Origin: Odontocerum albicorne
Lineage: Eukaryota > Arthropoda > Insecta > Trichoptera > Odontoceridae
Assembly: GCA_949825065.1 (NCBI GenBank)
Contig: OX463849.1
Span: forward strand, 32,104,043-32,168,042
Length of the DNA: 64,000 nt
Direction: 5' to 3'
Shown here: piece after piece, positions 40,970-53,325 of the stretch
Layout: each line of letters starts with the position of its first letter
How positions within the stretch are numbered: the first letter of the stretch is position 1
Position numbers and translations under genes: made by a program
The notes under the pieces: generated by a model
What the model saw: the letters and a program-made list of their open reading frames with translations, nothing else
Database searches by the model: none
Told to the model about the DNA's origin: nothing

Positions 40970-41335
40970 ATGAACCGATGGAAGCGTTCGAAATGTGGAT
41001 GCTACGGATACCCTGGACGGATATGGTCAGCAACACAAGAGTTCTTCAAAGAGCCAAAGTTGATAGATAGTTGCTGACTAATATTAAAATCCGAAAGGTA
41101 TCCTATTTGGGTCATGTACGATAGTTATACTTAGAGGAGCAAAGTACAAATTACTGCACCTGATCATCCAAGGCAAAATAGAGGGTCGAAGAGGTGTTGC
41201 CAGGAGGCAAATCTCCTGGCTCCGCAATATACGTGATTGGACTGGTATAAGGAGCGTTGGGATTTTTTTCGGGCTGCCGGGGACAAAGATGCCTACTCTC
41301 AGGTATATTCAACGTTGGAGAGACCTGGAATGACA
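40970..41335 (+). pseudogene. LINE-D reverse-transcriptase C-terminus, decayed
   Basis: MEAFEMWMLRIPWTDMVSNT, VLQRAKVD, LLTNIKIRKVSYLGHV, then in a shifted frame LIIQGKIEGRRGVARRQIS, WLRNIRDWTGI and RAAGDKDAYSQ. The GKIEGRRGVARRQISWLRN core is a known insect LINE tail type distinct from LINE-A, B and C. Two frameshifts and several stops. Confidence 0.75.
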
Positions 41336-41339
41336 CTGG

Positions 41340-41865
41340 GAAGAAGTGTATTTATACATTAATCTGCCCTATAAACTGAAAAATGATCAAATCTATAAAA
41401 CAAATTGCATCAGTATCATTTTTTTATTATTGCCAACAGAACTTTTAAAGCAATCCCTCCATATTGCGTTAAATATTGTACGGCGTCTCCATCACACCAG
41501 TTGGGAACGAGCGAGAGAACGCCACTTTTTAGCAACATTTATTATAATTACACGCCTTTTGATTTAATGAGAATGGAAATTATAACAATGAAGCAAACAG
41601 CAATTAACCAAACCTCATTATGTCATGAATAGATTAATACTTAACTGTAAATATGATTCGAAAAAAAAAACAATCATGAGTTACGTAACGTATTACGAAT
41701 AATAATTTACATAATCTTTGAAAAAAATCTCACATCTGTGTGTAATATCTGAGTTTACGCTATGAATGAACCATCGATTATAAAGATTTTAACTTTTAAT
41801 ACAGCATTTTTTTTATTGTGTCAAAGTCACTTAATTATTTCCCCTGAGAATTCTGTATCTGGACA
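41340..41865. other. No recognised element
   Basis: Overlapping short frames at 41346-41632, none with a known domain. Confidence 0.4.
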
Positions 41866-42300
41866 GCACACTAGGTGGTCTATGAATCAAGTATTTTTCG
41901 GTGAATCAAGAAACAGGACTCCTCGGCCACTGCAGTAAGTGTCGCATGGACTACTCCATCCATCCATAACACAACATTCCTATTTCGACATGTCTTAGAT
42001 TCCTCTTTTGAGTAATGTTACCAGATTTCCAGGTACTCTAGGTCAGTTCAGTACCAGATGGCAATGCCTTAATAAGCAAAATCCACTCGCTAAGGCTCGA
42101 TGCTCTTCTCCACTCGTTCTTAATGAAAATGTGCCAGCATTTAAATCTAGGGACTGGAGACTGGTGGTACAAAGGATGTCTGGAGTTATCATATTCAGTT
42201 TTTGTAATCTCAGTACGGCTTCTAATGTCTTTCCTGATTTTGGTGAAGCAATCCCTGCGAGTATGCGCACCTTAGGGGCTGGTTAATCCATCCCAATCCC
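41866..42300. other. GC-richer unassigned segment
   Basis: Both strands hold open frames (42008-42286 plus, 42043-42270 minus) of 75-92 codons, overlapping each other. Composition and wording suggest a mobile-element remnant. I could not decide strand or family. Confidence 0.3.
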
Positions 42301-43015
42301 TGATCAGGCAGCACGTCTCATTTAGGGCTACATCCACCGCTAGTATAACGCTGTTTCTTAAAATACTCGTAATATGATTTTAAGAGCTTTTAAATTGCAG
42401 ATTATATATTAACTCCAAATATTGAGGTATTCAGAAATTAAATTAAATTAGTGTGCCGTTTTCAATTTTCACATCAATGTTATTTACTTCATATTTCTGT
42501 TATATTTATTTGTATTACAATTGCCCTATTTTTTCTTGTTTCTACTTTCCATCGCCCTCGATTTCTTCAACAAAGTTAAACTCTTTGTTTTATCATTTAT
42601 TTCCCATACACAGTATGCCTTTGTCCATTCATTTATTCAGTAATTACCCGGCTATCGGTGCGTTTTACTAGTTCTGTACTAAATATAATATGCCATGTTT
42701 ATGATAGGACATTTTCATAGCACGTCATGTTGATTTCCTGTCCCTGATATGGCTCCAGTTACATTATCGAAGTGTGTCAGGAAGTTTCTCGCTTATTTGT
42801 GAACTTGGAAATATCGCGAGGTAATTTCCTATTTATTTCTGAAATTAATGTGATAAGAAATCTTATAATTCATCCGTCATTTTAAAATTATAATATACAT
42901 TTCCTGCTGCACATTTCTGTTTAAGTAGCATTTAAATTTAATTGATGCATTTCAGATTCAAACTCCATTTCTAGCTTAAATATCTTTCATATTTTTAAAA
43001 ATCATTTTTCTATAA
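42300..43015. other. No recognised element
   Basis: AT-rich; nothing assignable. Confidence 0.4.
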
Positions 43016-43019
43016 AGGT

Positions 43020-43830
43020 TGAAGGTATATCGTCTGCACATGCCCTTCTTATTCTCATCCTCAACACAGTCTCAGGAGTAGCCTGATGGGTCTCCTCCAT
43101 TCCTTTCGGAAGTGTATATATTTCGGTTCTTCACAATGTAACCGACAGTTTGGACCATTCCCTATGAGTACAATGGGGAATCAATGAAATCACATATGCC
43201 AGACGTGTGTACTGCGACCGTGGTCACAGCTAAAACTATGCAAGTTATGCCACATTCTTTGTGATAGGTCAAATTCTTGGAGAAGCATATTAGGATCACT
43301 CACAATGTGGAGTGCTGTCAAAGCAGACGATTATCCGCCGTCACATATGGAGCTGAAGAATAACTCTCCCGACTGCCCCTCTCACTCTCTCTCTCTGAAT
43401 GTAACATCATGCGTTGATCAAAGTGTTACATACTAGGTCCATCCTGTCTGTAGAGTTTCTCTATCTGCTTTTTCTTTATATATTATACTTAAGACCACTT
43501 ACAATACGACTTTCTTTTGGAGTCGTCAGTAGAATCTGTTTCGGTAAACAATAATCTGGCATTCGAATCATGTGAGCAAACCAACTTATATGGAGGCTCT
43601 TCCCCTAATTAGTCTCTTTTTTACTTGATTCATTTATGCCACTCTCTCTATCTACAATATGTTTGACAAGAGCGTGTATGGTTACATTTCCCTGGAAACC
43701 GTTAGAGAGTAGATTCAAACGCGAGCAGGTAGCAGGAGCTTCCCCCAAGATGCTCTGTATAGAAAAACTCAGTTGTCGTTCGACCTTGGTTACACAAGAA
43801 CACATATCACCATGAGTGCCGCATACGCAT
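43020..43830. other. GC-richer unassigned segment, possibly decayed LINE
   Basis: Words such as gtgagcaaaccaacttatat and tggtctcctccattcc look like minus-strand reverse-transcriptase DNA, but no continuous protein reading is convincing. Contains a short CT run at 43383-43400. Confidence 0.3.
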
Positions 43831-43904
43831 CAAGTTACGAAGTAGTCTTTCTGTGTACACATTCGAAAGGACCGAAAATGTCGTAAGGAGAAGCTGTTTG
43901 TAAG

Positions 43905-44722
43905 TAAGTAGGTGAAACGCTTTTCCGACGTAAAAAAGTCCATGGCCTACCAGATCGTGGCACTGCACAAAAACGAAGAAAAAGAAGGATAGAGTGATTT
44001 TACGGATATTTGAGAAGAATCCTCGTCTATCACTGCGTACCAGATAGGCGGTTTAGCGTGAAAAGAGTCTAATTGTGTCACGTGATACTATAAGAAGACG
44101 TTTACTAGCTCATGGAGTGAAATTTCAAAACACGGTGAAGAAACTACTACTGTCCCAAAGACAAGTCGAAAAAAGACTCACTTGGGCCAAATAATATTTG
44201 GACCGCGATTGGGACAACGTAATTTTTTCGGACGTAGCTTCTTTTGGGCACGTTTAACACCCGGTATAAGTCCACGTCTGGGGTTCTTCTTAAAGTAGGG
44301 AATTGTCACTTTGCACATCTTCACAAATAATTTGAACGCTGCTAAAATGGTTAAAATATATCAGAGGGCTTTATTGCCATCTGCCCAAAGGTGATTTATA
44401 AGAAAAAAAAGTGGCTACTGACCGTGGACAATGACCCAAAACATCGAAGTCGTCTTTGTACTGCGTAGAAACAGGAAAATTACGTTGACGTAGTGGATTG
44501 GCCGTCGCAGTCACCATATGCAAATTCCATAGAAAATGTTTGGGCACTCATGAAGTTCAAGCTCCGAGGGAAAAGGATCTGGAATGTCAAGCAGTTATTT
44601 CGACAGATTCGACTTATATGGAAGTCTTTGCTCCTTGATTATGCTATAAAAATAGTGTAAAGTATGCCTCGAAGATGCCGATCAATTATTACTAGTGGAG
44701 GCGACTGGACAACTTATTAATA
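43905..44722 (+). pseudogene. Tc1-like transposase, decayed, DD34E
   Basis: The plus strand reads PTRSWHCTKTKKKDRVILR after a GRPR-like start, IFEKNPRLSLRTR, VSRDTIRRRLLAHGVKFQN and QRQVEKRLTWAK, a stop, and DRDWDNVIFSDVASF, where FSD holds the first catalytic aspartate. After a frameshift come FWARLTPGIS, NLNAAKMVKIYQRALLP, LLTVDNDPKHRS (second aspartate), VDWPSQSPYANSIENVW (glutamate) and SMPRRCRSIITSGG. Thirty-four positions separate the DNDPKH aspartate and the IENVW glutamate, the Tc1 spacing. At least four stops or frameshifts. Inverted repeats not found. Confidence 0.85.
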
Positions 44723-44724
44723 AT

Positions 44725-45160
44725 AAAGCATCACGGTTTATGTCATGTATGTTAGTATGTGTGTATTTTTATTAATGCCTTATCGTTTTTCGGGTACCTC
44801 AAATAGTTTTTCGGGTTTCGCCGCCGTACAACGTTTCTATCAAACAGACCAAGTTTCCCGATTTCGTCCGTTCTCAAACTTACTTTTTCAGTAAGCATCT
44901 ATATTTGATGACCATGTAAAAATATGGGACCTTTATCTTTTATTTACTGTCAATCTCTGATACTACAAATCTGTTGTGAATTTTGGCCTTTTTCAGAAGT
45001 CGTTATTACCGATTTCAGTGTTACAAGGCTTGTTAAGAGCACATTAAACTTTATTAATTATTTATTTTAATTTGTTTCAGGATATGCCCGTAAACAGGAC
45101 AGCAGCATAATTCTAAAATAAGGTTAGTTTTTGTTACATTATTTCATCATCATCATGCTG
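44725..45160. other. No recognised element
   Basis: Short duplicated tttttcgggt words at 44787-44818; otherwise nothing assignable. Confidence 0.4.
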
Positions 45161-45164
45161 TATC

Positions 45165-45485
45165 CCTATTGAGGTAAGTAGAGAGAACAGATCTCCACTT
45201 CATTCGATCTTGAGATGCATATTTCGGGTATGCGACTCTTCTTTTATAAAGGCTTCTCAGAATTAAATTTTCCCTCTTTCTGAATTTAATTAATTTGGTC
45301 GTGCCACGTTTTTTCCACCTCTTCCCAAACTTCTCATACCTTCTTAACTACTCGTATAGGTTATTTTTGTAAATCTTTCTTCATACGTTCTTTCTATGCG
45401 GTTGAACCATCTCAATGCTCTTTTCTTAATTTTAAGCATGGCATCTTTAACACATATTCTTTCCTAATGTCTTAATTCCTTACCC
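45165..45485 (-). pseudogene. LINE-A-like tail, inverted, decayed
   Basis: Plus-strand words attgaggtaagtagagagaac, ggtcgtgccacgttttttcc, ctcccaaacttctcatacc-like, tgcggttgaaccatctcaatg. The latter is the complement of the RWFNH(I) region. Same subgroup as 7345-7655. Confidence 0.65.
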
Positions 45486-45630
45486 TGTCATATACGAGTA
45501 AATAGTATATTGTTTTTCCGTACATTATTTTGACGCGGTTTAAAAATATTCGGAAACAAAATTAATCTCTCTATTATCTACAATCTTTTTTTTTTATTGA
45601 GCTGATTTTGTCTCAGTAAACCGACTATTA

Positions 45631-46085
45631 TTGGGTGTTAACATAAGTCGTGTCCGTTTTTTTCCAATTTAAAAATGAGCACCAAAAATAAAACAAAATG
45701 GTTAATGTTAACGTCATTCGAAAGAAAATTTTCTGATCTACAAGATGTTGTGTTTGCTTTTACGTTACATATATTATTATAATGATTAAAAACCTTCAAA
45801 ATGGAATGTCAAGTCGACGAAAGTGAGCATTTTCGACACCTCCTTCTGTTCGCGTTCAATCGAGGGAATAAAGCTGCCAAAGCTGCTCGCGATATTTGCG
45901 AAGTGTACGGTGAAGATGCTATGAATTAAAGGACAGTTCGTCGATGGTTTTTGCGTTTCAAAGATGGTAATTTCGACCTGAAAGACATGGAGCTTTCCGG
46001 ACGACCAGTGGACTTCGATGAGGACCGATTAAACCATATTATTCATGAAGATCCCATGGAAGGGATGCTAACACCTAATATAAAA
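45631..46085 (+). mobile_element. mariner 5' end, truncated
   Basis: TA at 45629-45630 is followed by ttgggtgttaacataagtcg, a plausible mariner inverted repeat, about 170 bp upstream of the transposase start. The right end is missing; AT-rich repeat DNA begins near 46085. Confidence 0.6.
45801..46079 (+). pseudogene. mariner transposase, N-terminal DNA-binding domain
   Basis: ATG at 45801 starts MECQVDESEHFRHLLLFAFN, RGNKAAKAARDICEVYGEDA, one stop after MN, then RTVRRWFLRFKDGNFDLKDM, ELSGRPVDFDEDRLNHII. This is the paired helix-turn-helix region with the WFxRFKxGxFD and GRP linker of mariner transposases. The DDE catalytic domain is absent. It belongs to a different element from the 27.5 kb mariner. 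Confidence 0.85.
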
Positions 46086-46194
46086 CTGGAATATTTTTTT
46101 TTATTAAATATGTGATTTTGTACTTTAATTTATTTAATTTAATTTTGTACTTAAATTTATTGATTTTGTACTTAAATTTATAACATATTTATTT

Positions 46195-46470
46195 AATTTA
46201 TTTATTTAACACTTTTATTGCAAATACAATCTGACGGGCTTATTGCCAGGTGGCAATCTCTTCCAACCAACCAGACAAAAGTAAATGAAGCAAGTTACAT
46301 GGTTGCATAAATAATTCAAATTACTATCCATCCCCACGAAATCCATAATCACATACGTGAGCATATACCCACGAACTCCACAAAGACGGATAATCACCCG
46401 AACATTATTTTTCATATAAAGTGAGATATTATCAATCAAAAGAAAAGGAAGGGATAAAATAGTTGATTAA
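46195..46470 (-). repeat. R7 repeat, best copy
   Basis: Sense (minus) strand order: purine/pyrimidine-rich ttccttttc, attttgattg, gttcgtgggtatatgc, accatgtaacttgcttc, ttttgtctggttggttgg, aagagattgccacctgg, caataagcccgtcag, attgtatttgc, aaaagtgttaaataaata. The last part is shared with SINE1, so R7 is a candidate LINE 3' region. Confidence 0.7.
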
Positions 46471-46474
46471 ACAA

Positions 46475-46950
46475 AACAGAAATTATCCACAGTGAGATCA
46501 ATTTTCTTATTATTTAAAAAATAATCCTTATTAATTGAAAATAATTTAGTGTGGTCACCCTGGCTGTTTGAAGTTGAAGAAAGCTTTTAGCTACAACCTC
46601 TTTCCTTTCGTTAATTCAATGCAACCTTCTCTGATAGTCTGTCCATTGTTTCTTCTATCTACTAACAGACTCCTCCCATCTCTGTACTTTATAATGAAGA
46701 CATAAATATCCATGACACAGTTTATGTTGCACTTGAAGCCTGGAGGAAATCATTGTAAACTATAACTTTTTATGTAATGTATTTTCAAAGTCGTGAATGA
46801 TTTATTCCCATTTTATTTGTCCGTTTGAAAATATTTGGATTTACTTTATTTTATTTAACAAATCAAGATTTTGAATGAAGTGCACGGCAAAATAACTATG
46901 TTTTCTAACACAAAAATATCTATCGGCAAATAATGAAAATAAAATTATGT
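46475..46950. other. No recognised element
   Basis: AT-rich; nothing assignable. Confidence 0.4.
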
Positions 46951-46952
46951 TG

Positions 46953-47235
46953 CGCTTTGAGGGAACTCTCATCAAGGGTGTTTTGACCCGGGATTCATAC
47001 CCACTTATACTGACACATTACAAATATAACAAAATAAATGTTTTAAAAAATAATAAGCATAGGAAGGTGGTGGCTGCGGCCATTAGATTAGGTACTTCTC
47101 CGCTTAGAATATATAGTAATATATTTGTTAAGAAAACTTAACAAGGAAAGTCGAATTACAAAGAAACCTTTATAGATCCTACAATATGTGATAATAACAC
47201 ATTCGGCTTTAGGTGAAGTGTAGTGTATTGTTTAT
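46953..47235. repeat. R3 dispersed repeat, long copy
   Basis: gagggaactctcatcaaggg, ttgacccgggattcatacc, ctgacacattacaaat, aggaaggtggtggctgcgg, ggtacttctccgc, gaaacctttatagatcct, acacattcggctttagg. Confidence 0.75.
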
Positions 47236-47277
47236 ATACTATATAATCTTAAATTTTCATTAACTTCCCAAAAATTT

Positions 47278-47303
47278 TCTCTCTCTCTCTCTCTCTCTCT
47301 CTT
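47278..47303. repeat. (CT)n microsatellite
   Basis: About twelve to thirteen CT units. Confidence 0.95.
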
Positions 47304-47304
47304 T

Positions 47305-47845
47305 GAATAATGGCCGTGAACTCCTATATATGAAGGAGTATACGCCAGTGTCAAGTGATGAATTTTGAGTTCGAACTCAATCGAAATGCGAGAACAGTTA
47401 GTTTAAAATAGTTTCACTCGTGTTTTTTTTTTCAATTACTTTTCAGATTACACGTTTTGTTAAACAAAGCAATGGTTATTTGTGTGTGAAATCTGTATTT
47501 TTTTACTCAAATATGTTATTTAATTTGATATGTAATTTTTTTACCTCGGAAACCACGCATTACTCTAAAAGCCTTTTTATGAAAAATACAGACTTTACTT
47601 ATCTCTTTTGTCGTTAATTAAGGTCGTCTTACCATAACAATTAGTTCACACGTTTGTTATGGGAATAACATTAATTTTGTAAAATATTCATTATGGTGTT
47701 TTTATTTGGTTCATTTAATTTAAAAATTACCTTTTATGGAAAAACTTGGAGAGTTTATAAGAAAAGTTTAATTACTAACCACATCAAAAATAACTTCAGA
47801 AAAAACCTCTGTTTCGTTATCTTATCCATATTACCGTAAAATAGG
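47305..47845. other. AT-rich stretch, nothing recognised
   Basis: Short open frame at 47420-47617 only. Confidence 0.45.
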
Positions 47846-47849
47846 AATA

Positions 47850-48345
47850 TTTTCTTCCTCCTGGCTCCATTTCATGGAGAAGATTTTTTTATTCCTTTCT
47901 CCTCAGAGTTTTCTCTTGTGGACACGATCCCTTGCCACACCCAGCTTTCGGATAGCCTCCTCCACGCCATCTATTCATTGTTTTGGAAGATTTCTTCGTC
48001 TTCTCCCATCAACCTCCAGCCCAAGCAACGATCGGTCAACATACGTTCTCTTTTGGTCTTCTAGCTATTGCCTGTACCATCTCAATTATCCCCCGCCCCC
48101 CCACAGTTTGTCATTTACATTTTTATGAGTGTCACTTTGAGACTACCTCTAGCTCCGATATACTTGTTTTCTACTTTCTCTCTGCGAATAACATCAACCA
48201 TCCACTTCAGTATCATCATCTCTGGTGCATGTGTAATTTCTGCTCATGTGATTTAATGTACGAGTACAATACAATAATTAATCATTCCGCACCATACAGT
48301 ATTACTGATCGAATCTTATATACTCGGCCCTTCATCTTTAGTGAC
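47850..48345 (-). pseudogene. Decayed LINE reverse-transcriptase C-terminus
   Basis: Minus strand starts with MKGRVYKIRSVILYGAEW, resembling the K...RP..LYGAEXW block, then HEQKLHMHQR, ISELEVVSK, KAGCGKGSCPQEKTLRRKE near the end. The order fits another insect LINE group. Frames are broken, and overlapping plus-strand frames (47874-48381) are its shadow. Confidence 0.5.
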
Positions 48346-48349
48346 ATTA

Positions 48350-49180
48350 TTCTATCACTTAATAAACTTGTCCCCATTTAATTCATCTATTTTTTTTATT
48401 ATGTTAACTGTAACACTTTTGTTACTCCCTTCAACAGTTACTTACATTATTATATTAATTTAAAGCTTCAAAACATACATAAAAAACTATAATTTATAAA
48501 AACTTCAAAAAAAGTTACGTTTTAATGAATTTCCTTCCATTTTTTTTATTGAATAAACACATAAGTCGGTTAAAATTACTTATGAAACAAATAAGGTTTA
48601 TGGATTTAAAAAATACTTTCATTAATGTTTTTTTTATATTGGTTATCTTTAGACACCTTCTGAATTATTATTACATATAATTAAAGATAAAGGAAACAAA
48701 ATTCAATGTACCGACAGTATATCGATTACTAGAATACGTATGTTCATTTGAAACGTAATATAATTTATGTTTATTTTAATTAACCAATGTTTATAAAACA
48801 TTACAGATTAATTTGAAACGTATAGTGTGGGCGTTCGCGTATCGTTTATAGTGTTTTTACATTCCATTCTTATCGATACATAATAACAATCTGATTTGTA
48901 ACAGATAATACAATGAACTATGCACTCAAAAACTAAACAGTTGTTTAAACAAACTGTGATTAATTAATGATAAACGAAACTAACAAATTGCAGTTGCGAT
49001 AAAATTGTCATTTTTCAAAATTGGTTTTATTATATTGGCCCGTATAATTGCATAATGACTTTAATTTGGTGGCACAAATCATCTTAGTTTGGGTCAATTG
49101 CCTATTTAAAAAAAAATACATTTTTATCAAGAGTAGTATTTTTAATGACTAAACTAATTTTTTTTAAATTGAATGGTACA
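48350..49180. other. AT-rich stretch, nothing recognised
   Basis: No repeats or coding similarity matched. Confidence 0.5.
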
Positions 49181-49184
49181 CAAC

Positions 49185-49440
49185 TTATCGATACCATCAT
49201 CATCGTTGTATTTTAAAATTTATTTGGAGTCTGTCTTACGATTCGTCTCTCACCATCTTGTTCTGTCCAAAGGCATCTCCAGATTCAGCTTCAGATCTTT
49301 CATGTCTATGTTGATTTTATCATTCCATTGCTTCTTTAGACGACCTCTTCACCTAGTTTCAGGTGTCTGGTTTCCCATATATTCAGCTGGTTTCTTTTGT
49401 ACATGTTCACACCGCTGAAGCCTCAATTTAAACGGGATCG
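49185..49440 (-). pseudogene. LINE reverse-transcriptase tail, decayed
   Basis: Minus strand: RLQRCEHVQKKPAEYMGNQT, then RGRLKKQWNDKINIDMKDL, LEMPLDRTRW. This resembles the RLRWFGHVxR...RGRPKKRW.D.I..DM..L...DR..WR end of several LINEs. Confidence 0.6.
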
Positions 49441-49699
49441 GAACATTTTTGGGGTACCTTTCACAAACTCGTTCCTATTTATCTTTCTTGCTCACTCCTG
49501 AAATGTATCACTGCAACACAACTTGTTGATATGTCTTCATTATTGTAATGTACTTTTTTTCTTACACGGATTGCGCTGCATTCGTTAAACTTTTCTATAA
49601 GAATCAAGCATAGTAAATGACAGCGGCTTCTTTTTAACATATACAGTAAATAATAGCACTTCTCTAAAAATGTATCTAATGACAACATTTTATTATAGG

Positions 49700-49925
49700 G
49701 TTACCGAAAAAAATGTATTGGAAAAATTATAGTGAAAAAAAACTTCGAAAATCGTGACATGATCAAAGGAACAAATCATGGAAGAAAGAATATTATGAAG
49801 TGTTAAATATATGAGAGGATGTATTGGAACAAAAGTGGCAGAAGCGAAATATGTAAGTCAGTATAGAATGATGTAAGGGTTTTTTCTTTCAGCCAATCCC
49901 AATATGAACATGTTGTGATGATTAT
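49700..49925 (+). pseudogene. LINE-A-like 3' tail, decayed
   Basis: aaatcgtgacatgatcaaagg, NHGRKNIMKC, YERMYWNKSGRSEICKSV-like reading, ending in tttctttcagccaatccc. Poorly preserved. Confidence 0.45.
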
Positions 49926-49929
49926 AATT

Positions 49930-51060
49930 GAGTTGTCAAGATGCAAATCCCGCTCTGGAAGACGACAAGCGTCAAAATCCGCTCTGCAAATAACTTAATC
50001 AAAAATATTAAATGTGTCATTGTATTTCTGTTAAAATTCATAAGACTGATATTATTTATTGTTTCTAAAGGCATAAAGCAAATAAATATAACACCTTAAC
50101 AATTCATTTTGATGGCAGCGTCACATGGCATCAACGAGCATAAATAAAACAGAATTGTTTGGAGTCGATTTAGGGAGATCTTCATCCAACAGTGGATCGA
50201 GTCAGGTTGACAATGATGATGATAATTATATTTGATTGTTGCGAGATAAATATGAAGTGTCGTGTAATATTGTTGTGATCAGTAACTTAGTCTTTGTTTG
50301 TTTATATGAATTTATCTTAAATAAATTCACTGATTTTAATTATATCAAGTTCCATTATAATAACTCAGCCTTGTCAACTAGAAAATGTAACTATTAATTT
50401 ATGTATAACTGGCATGCGCATTGACAAGGTATCAAGGACTTCGATTGCTCTCGTTAATTAACTTGTCTTATAGTGGTGTTGTTATGTTATTAAAATTAAA
50501 ATACCTTGGATTAGGTGATGTGGAAATTAAAATTTAACTTTTTTTTTATCAGGCATGGTTTTTTTATTTTTATCTTATGGGAAAAAGCGGTCCGGTATAT
50601 ATATTTTTTAATTAATTTTAGAACCAGAAGTTTTTATTGACTGTGCGGTTTTGCTGCATCAACTATTGACATTTTTAGAGAACTGTCAATCTCTAATTTA
50701 TTTTATTATCATAAGTTATAATTTAATTTGTATATGTTTCAAAACGGTTATATCTGAAACGAACTTAAGTATTTCCTAGTGGAAGTTATACTATAAAAAG
50801 TTTTTTTCCTTATTTTCAACGTATTTTATAATATATAAAGTTATATCTCACAAAGACTGGGAAATCGGTATGAGCATTGCGCGTACACATCCCGACTCAC
50901 ATTAAGGATAGGTACAGAAAACTGTCTTTAGCAGACTTTTTTGAGTATATTCCTGTCAATTTGTAGAATTGATTAGATAGTTCAGATTTATTTATTACAA
51001 ATATACTTTTTAATGTTTAAAATTTATATTTCAATCTGTGTGATTCTTGCAATAAAATTA
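49930..51060. other. AT-rich stretch, nothing recognised
   Basis: Near 50160-50225 gagatcttcatccaacagtgg resembles LINE ends (FIQQW-like), too short to call. Confidence 0.4.
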
Positions 51061-52040
51061 AAATAAACAAAATGGACATCTTGCGTAGGAGACGGAGCCT
51101 GTGACTTTAACCGCTTGTCTTTGTCAGAGCTGATCAAGAATCTGGTTCCAAAGGACTTAGAATTCTATACTCGTTCTCTAGTTGTCCACTTTGTAAACAT
51201 GACCGATCCTAGATAAACGGTTGGCTATTATGCGGCTAGCGATCTAAGTTTGTACAATCTAAAAACGCATACTTCTATTCATCCTTAGTATTCAGATATG
51301 TGGTTCAACTCCCAGTCGTGAAAGAGGTGACGATGTTTTCACTCAAATAAAAATCGGTGTTGTTCTTAAAGCGTCAAGGTCCATTGCATGCTCTGATGGT
51401 ATCTATGAATCAATAACTTTTGTAACCGAGTTTGAACAATTGCTACTAATGACATTTATATGTCGATAAAATGATAAAGAAAATCAAATTAAATGCTTCA
51501 ATTGTTCTACATCTTTTATTTTTTATTCAGTGGCAGGTGTTTCCCCATACAATGACCTTTAAAACTGTTTGACAAAACAGCTGTCCCTGAGTAAATAAAT
51601 AAAGAATTTAGAACTATCAAACCTTTTGATCTTGATTTTTCTAATGGAGCTCTATGAATTGAAAATCGTCACCATCAATACCCATTGCATTTAATACGAA
51701 AATGTGTTTAGAGAAAAGTTGTTACTTTTGAGGCTATGTTTTTATATTTAAATGCCCCGCTAGGCTCTGCTATTAAGATCGCTTGCTTATCAGATACTTG
51801 TATAATGTATCACAGATAAGTGCTGCCGCTAGATGGGAGAGACGATAACAGCTGACTCTTGGGTCAGAGATCCGCTACTTCTTTGAATGTAAGTCTCAAA
51901 ATAAGAATAAGATGTCGCTTAAAATCGTAAATTACGACCAGTAGATGATGAACAGTGAATATTTAAGGAGTAAAAAATCTAACATAAAATATAATTTCTC
52001 TTGGTATCCAGGTTGGGAAACAACAAAAAATAAAAATTGT
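51060..52040. other. Unassigned, partly GC-richer
   Basis: A reading FNRLSLSELIKNLVPKDLEF near 51102-51165 looks coding-like but is short and matches no domain I know. A tRNA-like pair of boxes near 51219 and 51303 is too far apart. Confidence 0.3.
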
Positions 52041-52044
52041 AAAA

Positions 52045-52470
52045 TAACAATTTTTATAGCACCGTTTAGAGAGCAAACTCCTCTAGGGCGCTCTAACTCT
52101 GAACTTGAACCCACCACTTAATGTTATTAACCCACCACATTTGCTGGTGTGCAATGGCTCACTGGCTCAAAGAAGATAATTGATCATGATGATATTAATA
52201 TAAATATCAGAATCTAGTGAATAGTATACTTAATAACAGATAAAAAAATATAAAAAAATAAATATATGTAAGTTGAGTGTAAGGATTGGAAGGTAGTGGC
52301 TGCGGACATTTGACAAGGTACTTCCCCTCTTCTGTATGTGTTCAGAAATACATAATTGGTAAGAAAATCAGAAAACCAGACAAGTGAAGACTAATTACAA
52401 GAAAACGTTTGTAGATCTTCCGATATGTGATCGTAACATATTCGGATTTAGGTGTAGGGTACCATAATAA
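52045..52470. repeat. R3 dispersed repeat interrupted by an R6 fragment
   Basis: R3 from caccgtttagagagcaaac to aacttgaacccaccac, then an insert at about 52127-52215 (tttgctggtgtgcaatggc, ctcaaagaagataattgatc) matching 54920-54985, then R3 again (aggattggaaggtagtggctg, tacttcccctcttctgtatg, gatcttccgatatgtgatc). The word aacccaccac flanks the insert start twice (52098, 52129). Confidence 0.65.
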
Positions 52471-52474
52471 ATTT

Positions 52475-53220
52475 TAATACGACCTCCCTAAAAGGGTTGT
52501 CTTCAATACATACCGTCGTATTTCTGTATCTGTTAGTTATAGAATACAAAGCACAAGAAGTTTGTTATAATAAAAAAGGCATACGTCATAAAAATAATTC
52601 GTAATATATACAGTGTTTTTGAGATAAGTAACTGCCACGATAGCTGAACAGTGAAGACTTTATTCTACTTGTTAATTGCCATTGCAGTTTTATATAATTT
52701 TCTACGCTAATTAATGATCGATCATAAATTGGTCTTTGACTGCAAAGCTTTAATATTATGACAAAACAATAATATATTTAATCTTACTTATGCGGAGTTG
52801 ATTGTGTATTCTTTTTCTCTTTCTTATATTAATTAACACATCAGTTTTCTTTGACTTGCGATGACCAGATCAAGGATCTTTCTGTTTTAAGCCAGATGAA
52901 TGAGCTCTCAACACCATGCACTTCAGACCAAAGCATTTGTCTTTTATCGACCCTCGAGCTTCCCACTTATGATGAGTTTTAGGAGTCTACATTTCTTGGC
53001 GATGTATCGATAGGCTATCCCTCGTGATTAAGTATGATTGTAAGTCATCCTGTAAATGGAAAACACCTGAAGACTTCTGCAAGCACAAATTCTTTACATA
53101 TTCAACCCAAAGTTCCAATGACAAGGAAATTCAAATTCCATGACGATCTGCTGCAGTTTTTCGTTCGTTAGGCAGTTTTATGTTAAGCAGCATATAAGCT
53201 TCAGAAATACATTAATTCAG
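52475..53220. other. No recognised element
   Basis: Nothing assignable. Confidence 0.4.
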
Positions 53221-53224
53221 ATAT

Positions 53225-53325
53225 AAAATGGTCTTAGAGTAAAATTAGTCCGGATGTGAATCCGCCAGGAATCGAATCTGGGGCGCCATGCATAGCGTGA
53301 ACGCTAACGACCACGGTCATCAAAT
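53225..53325 (-). mobile_element. tRNA-like SINE head, inverted
   Basis: Minus strand: gaccgtggtcgttagcg, ttcacgctatgcatggcgcc, B box agattcgattcctggcgg. Well-formed boxes but no acceptor stem. Confidence 0.5.

Noticed and set aside
42008..42286. 92-codon open frame
   Set aside because: An equally long frame exists on the opposite strand, and neither shows a recognisable domain; kept only as unassigned segment.
45081..45122. Mini-exon bounded by tttgtttcag and gttagt
   Set aside because: Both splice signals are good, but 42 bases without coding logic or neighbouring exons is not enough support.
51060..51345. Possible gene exon or SINE near 51.1-51.3 kb
   Set aside because: The coding-like reading is short and unmatched, and the A and B boxes are too far apart for a pol III promoter.
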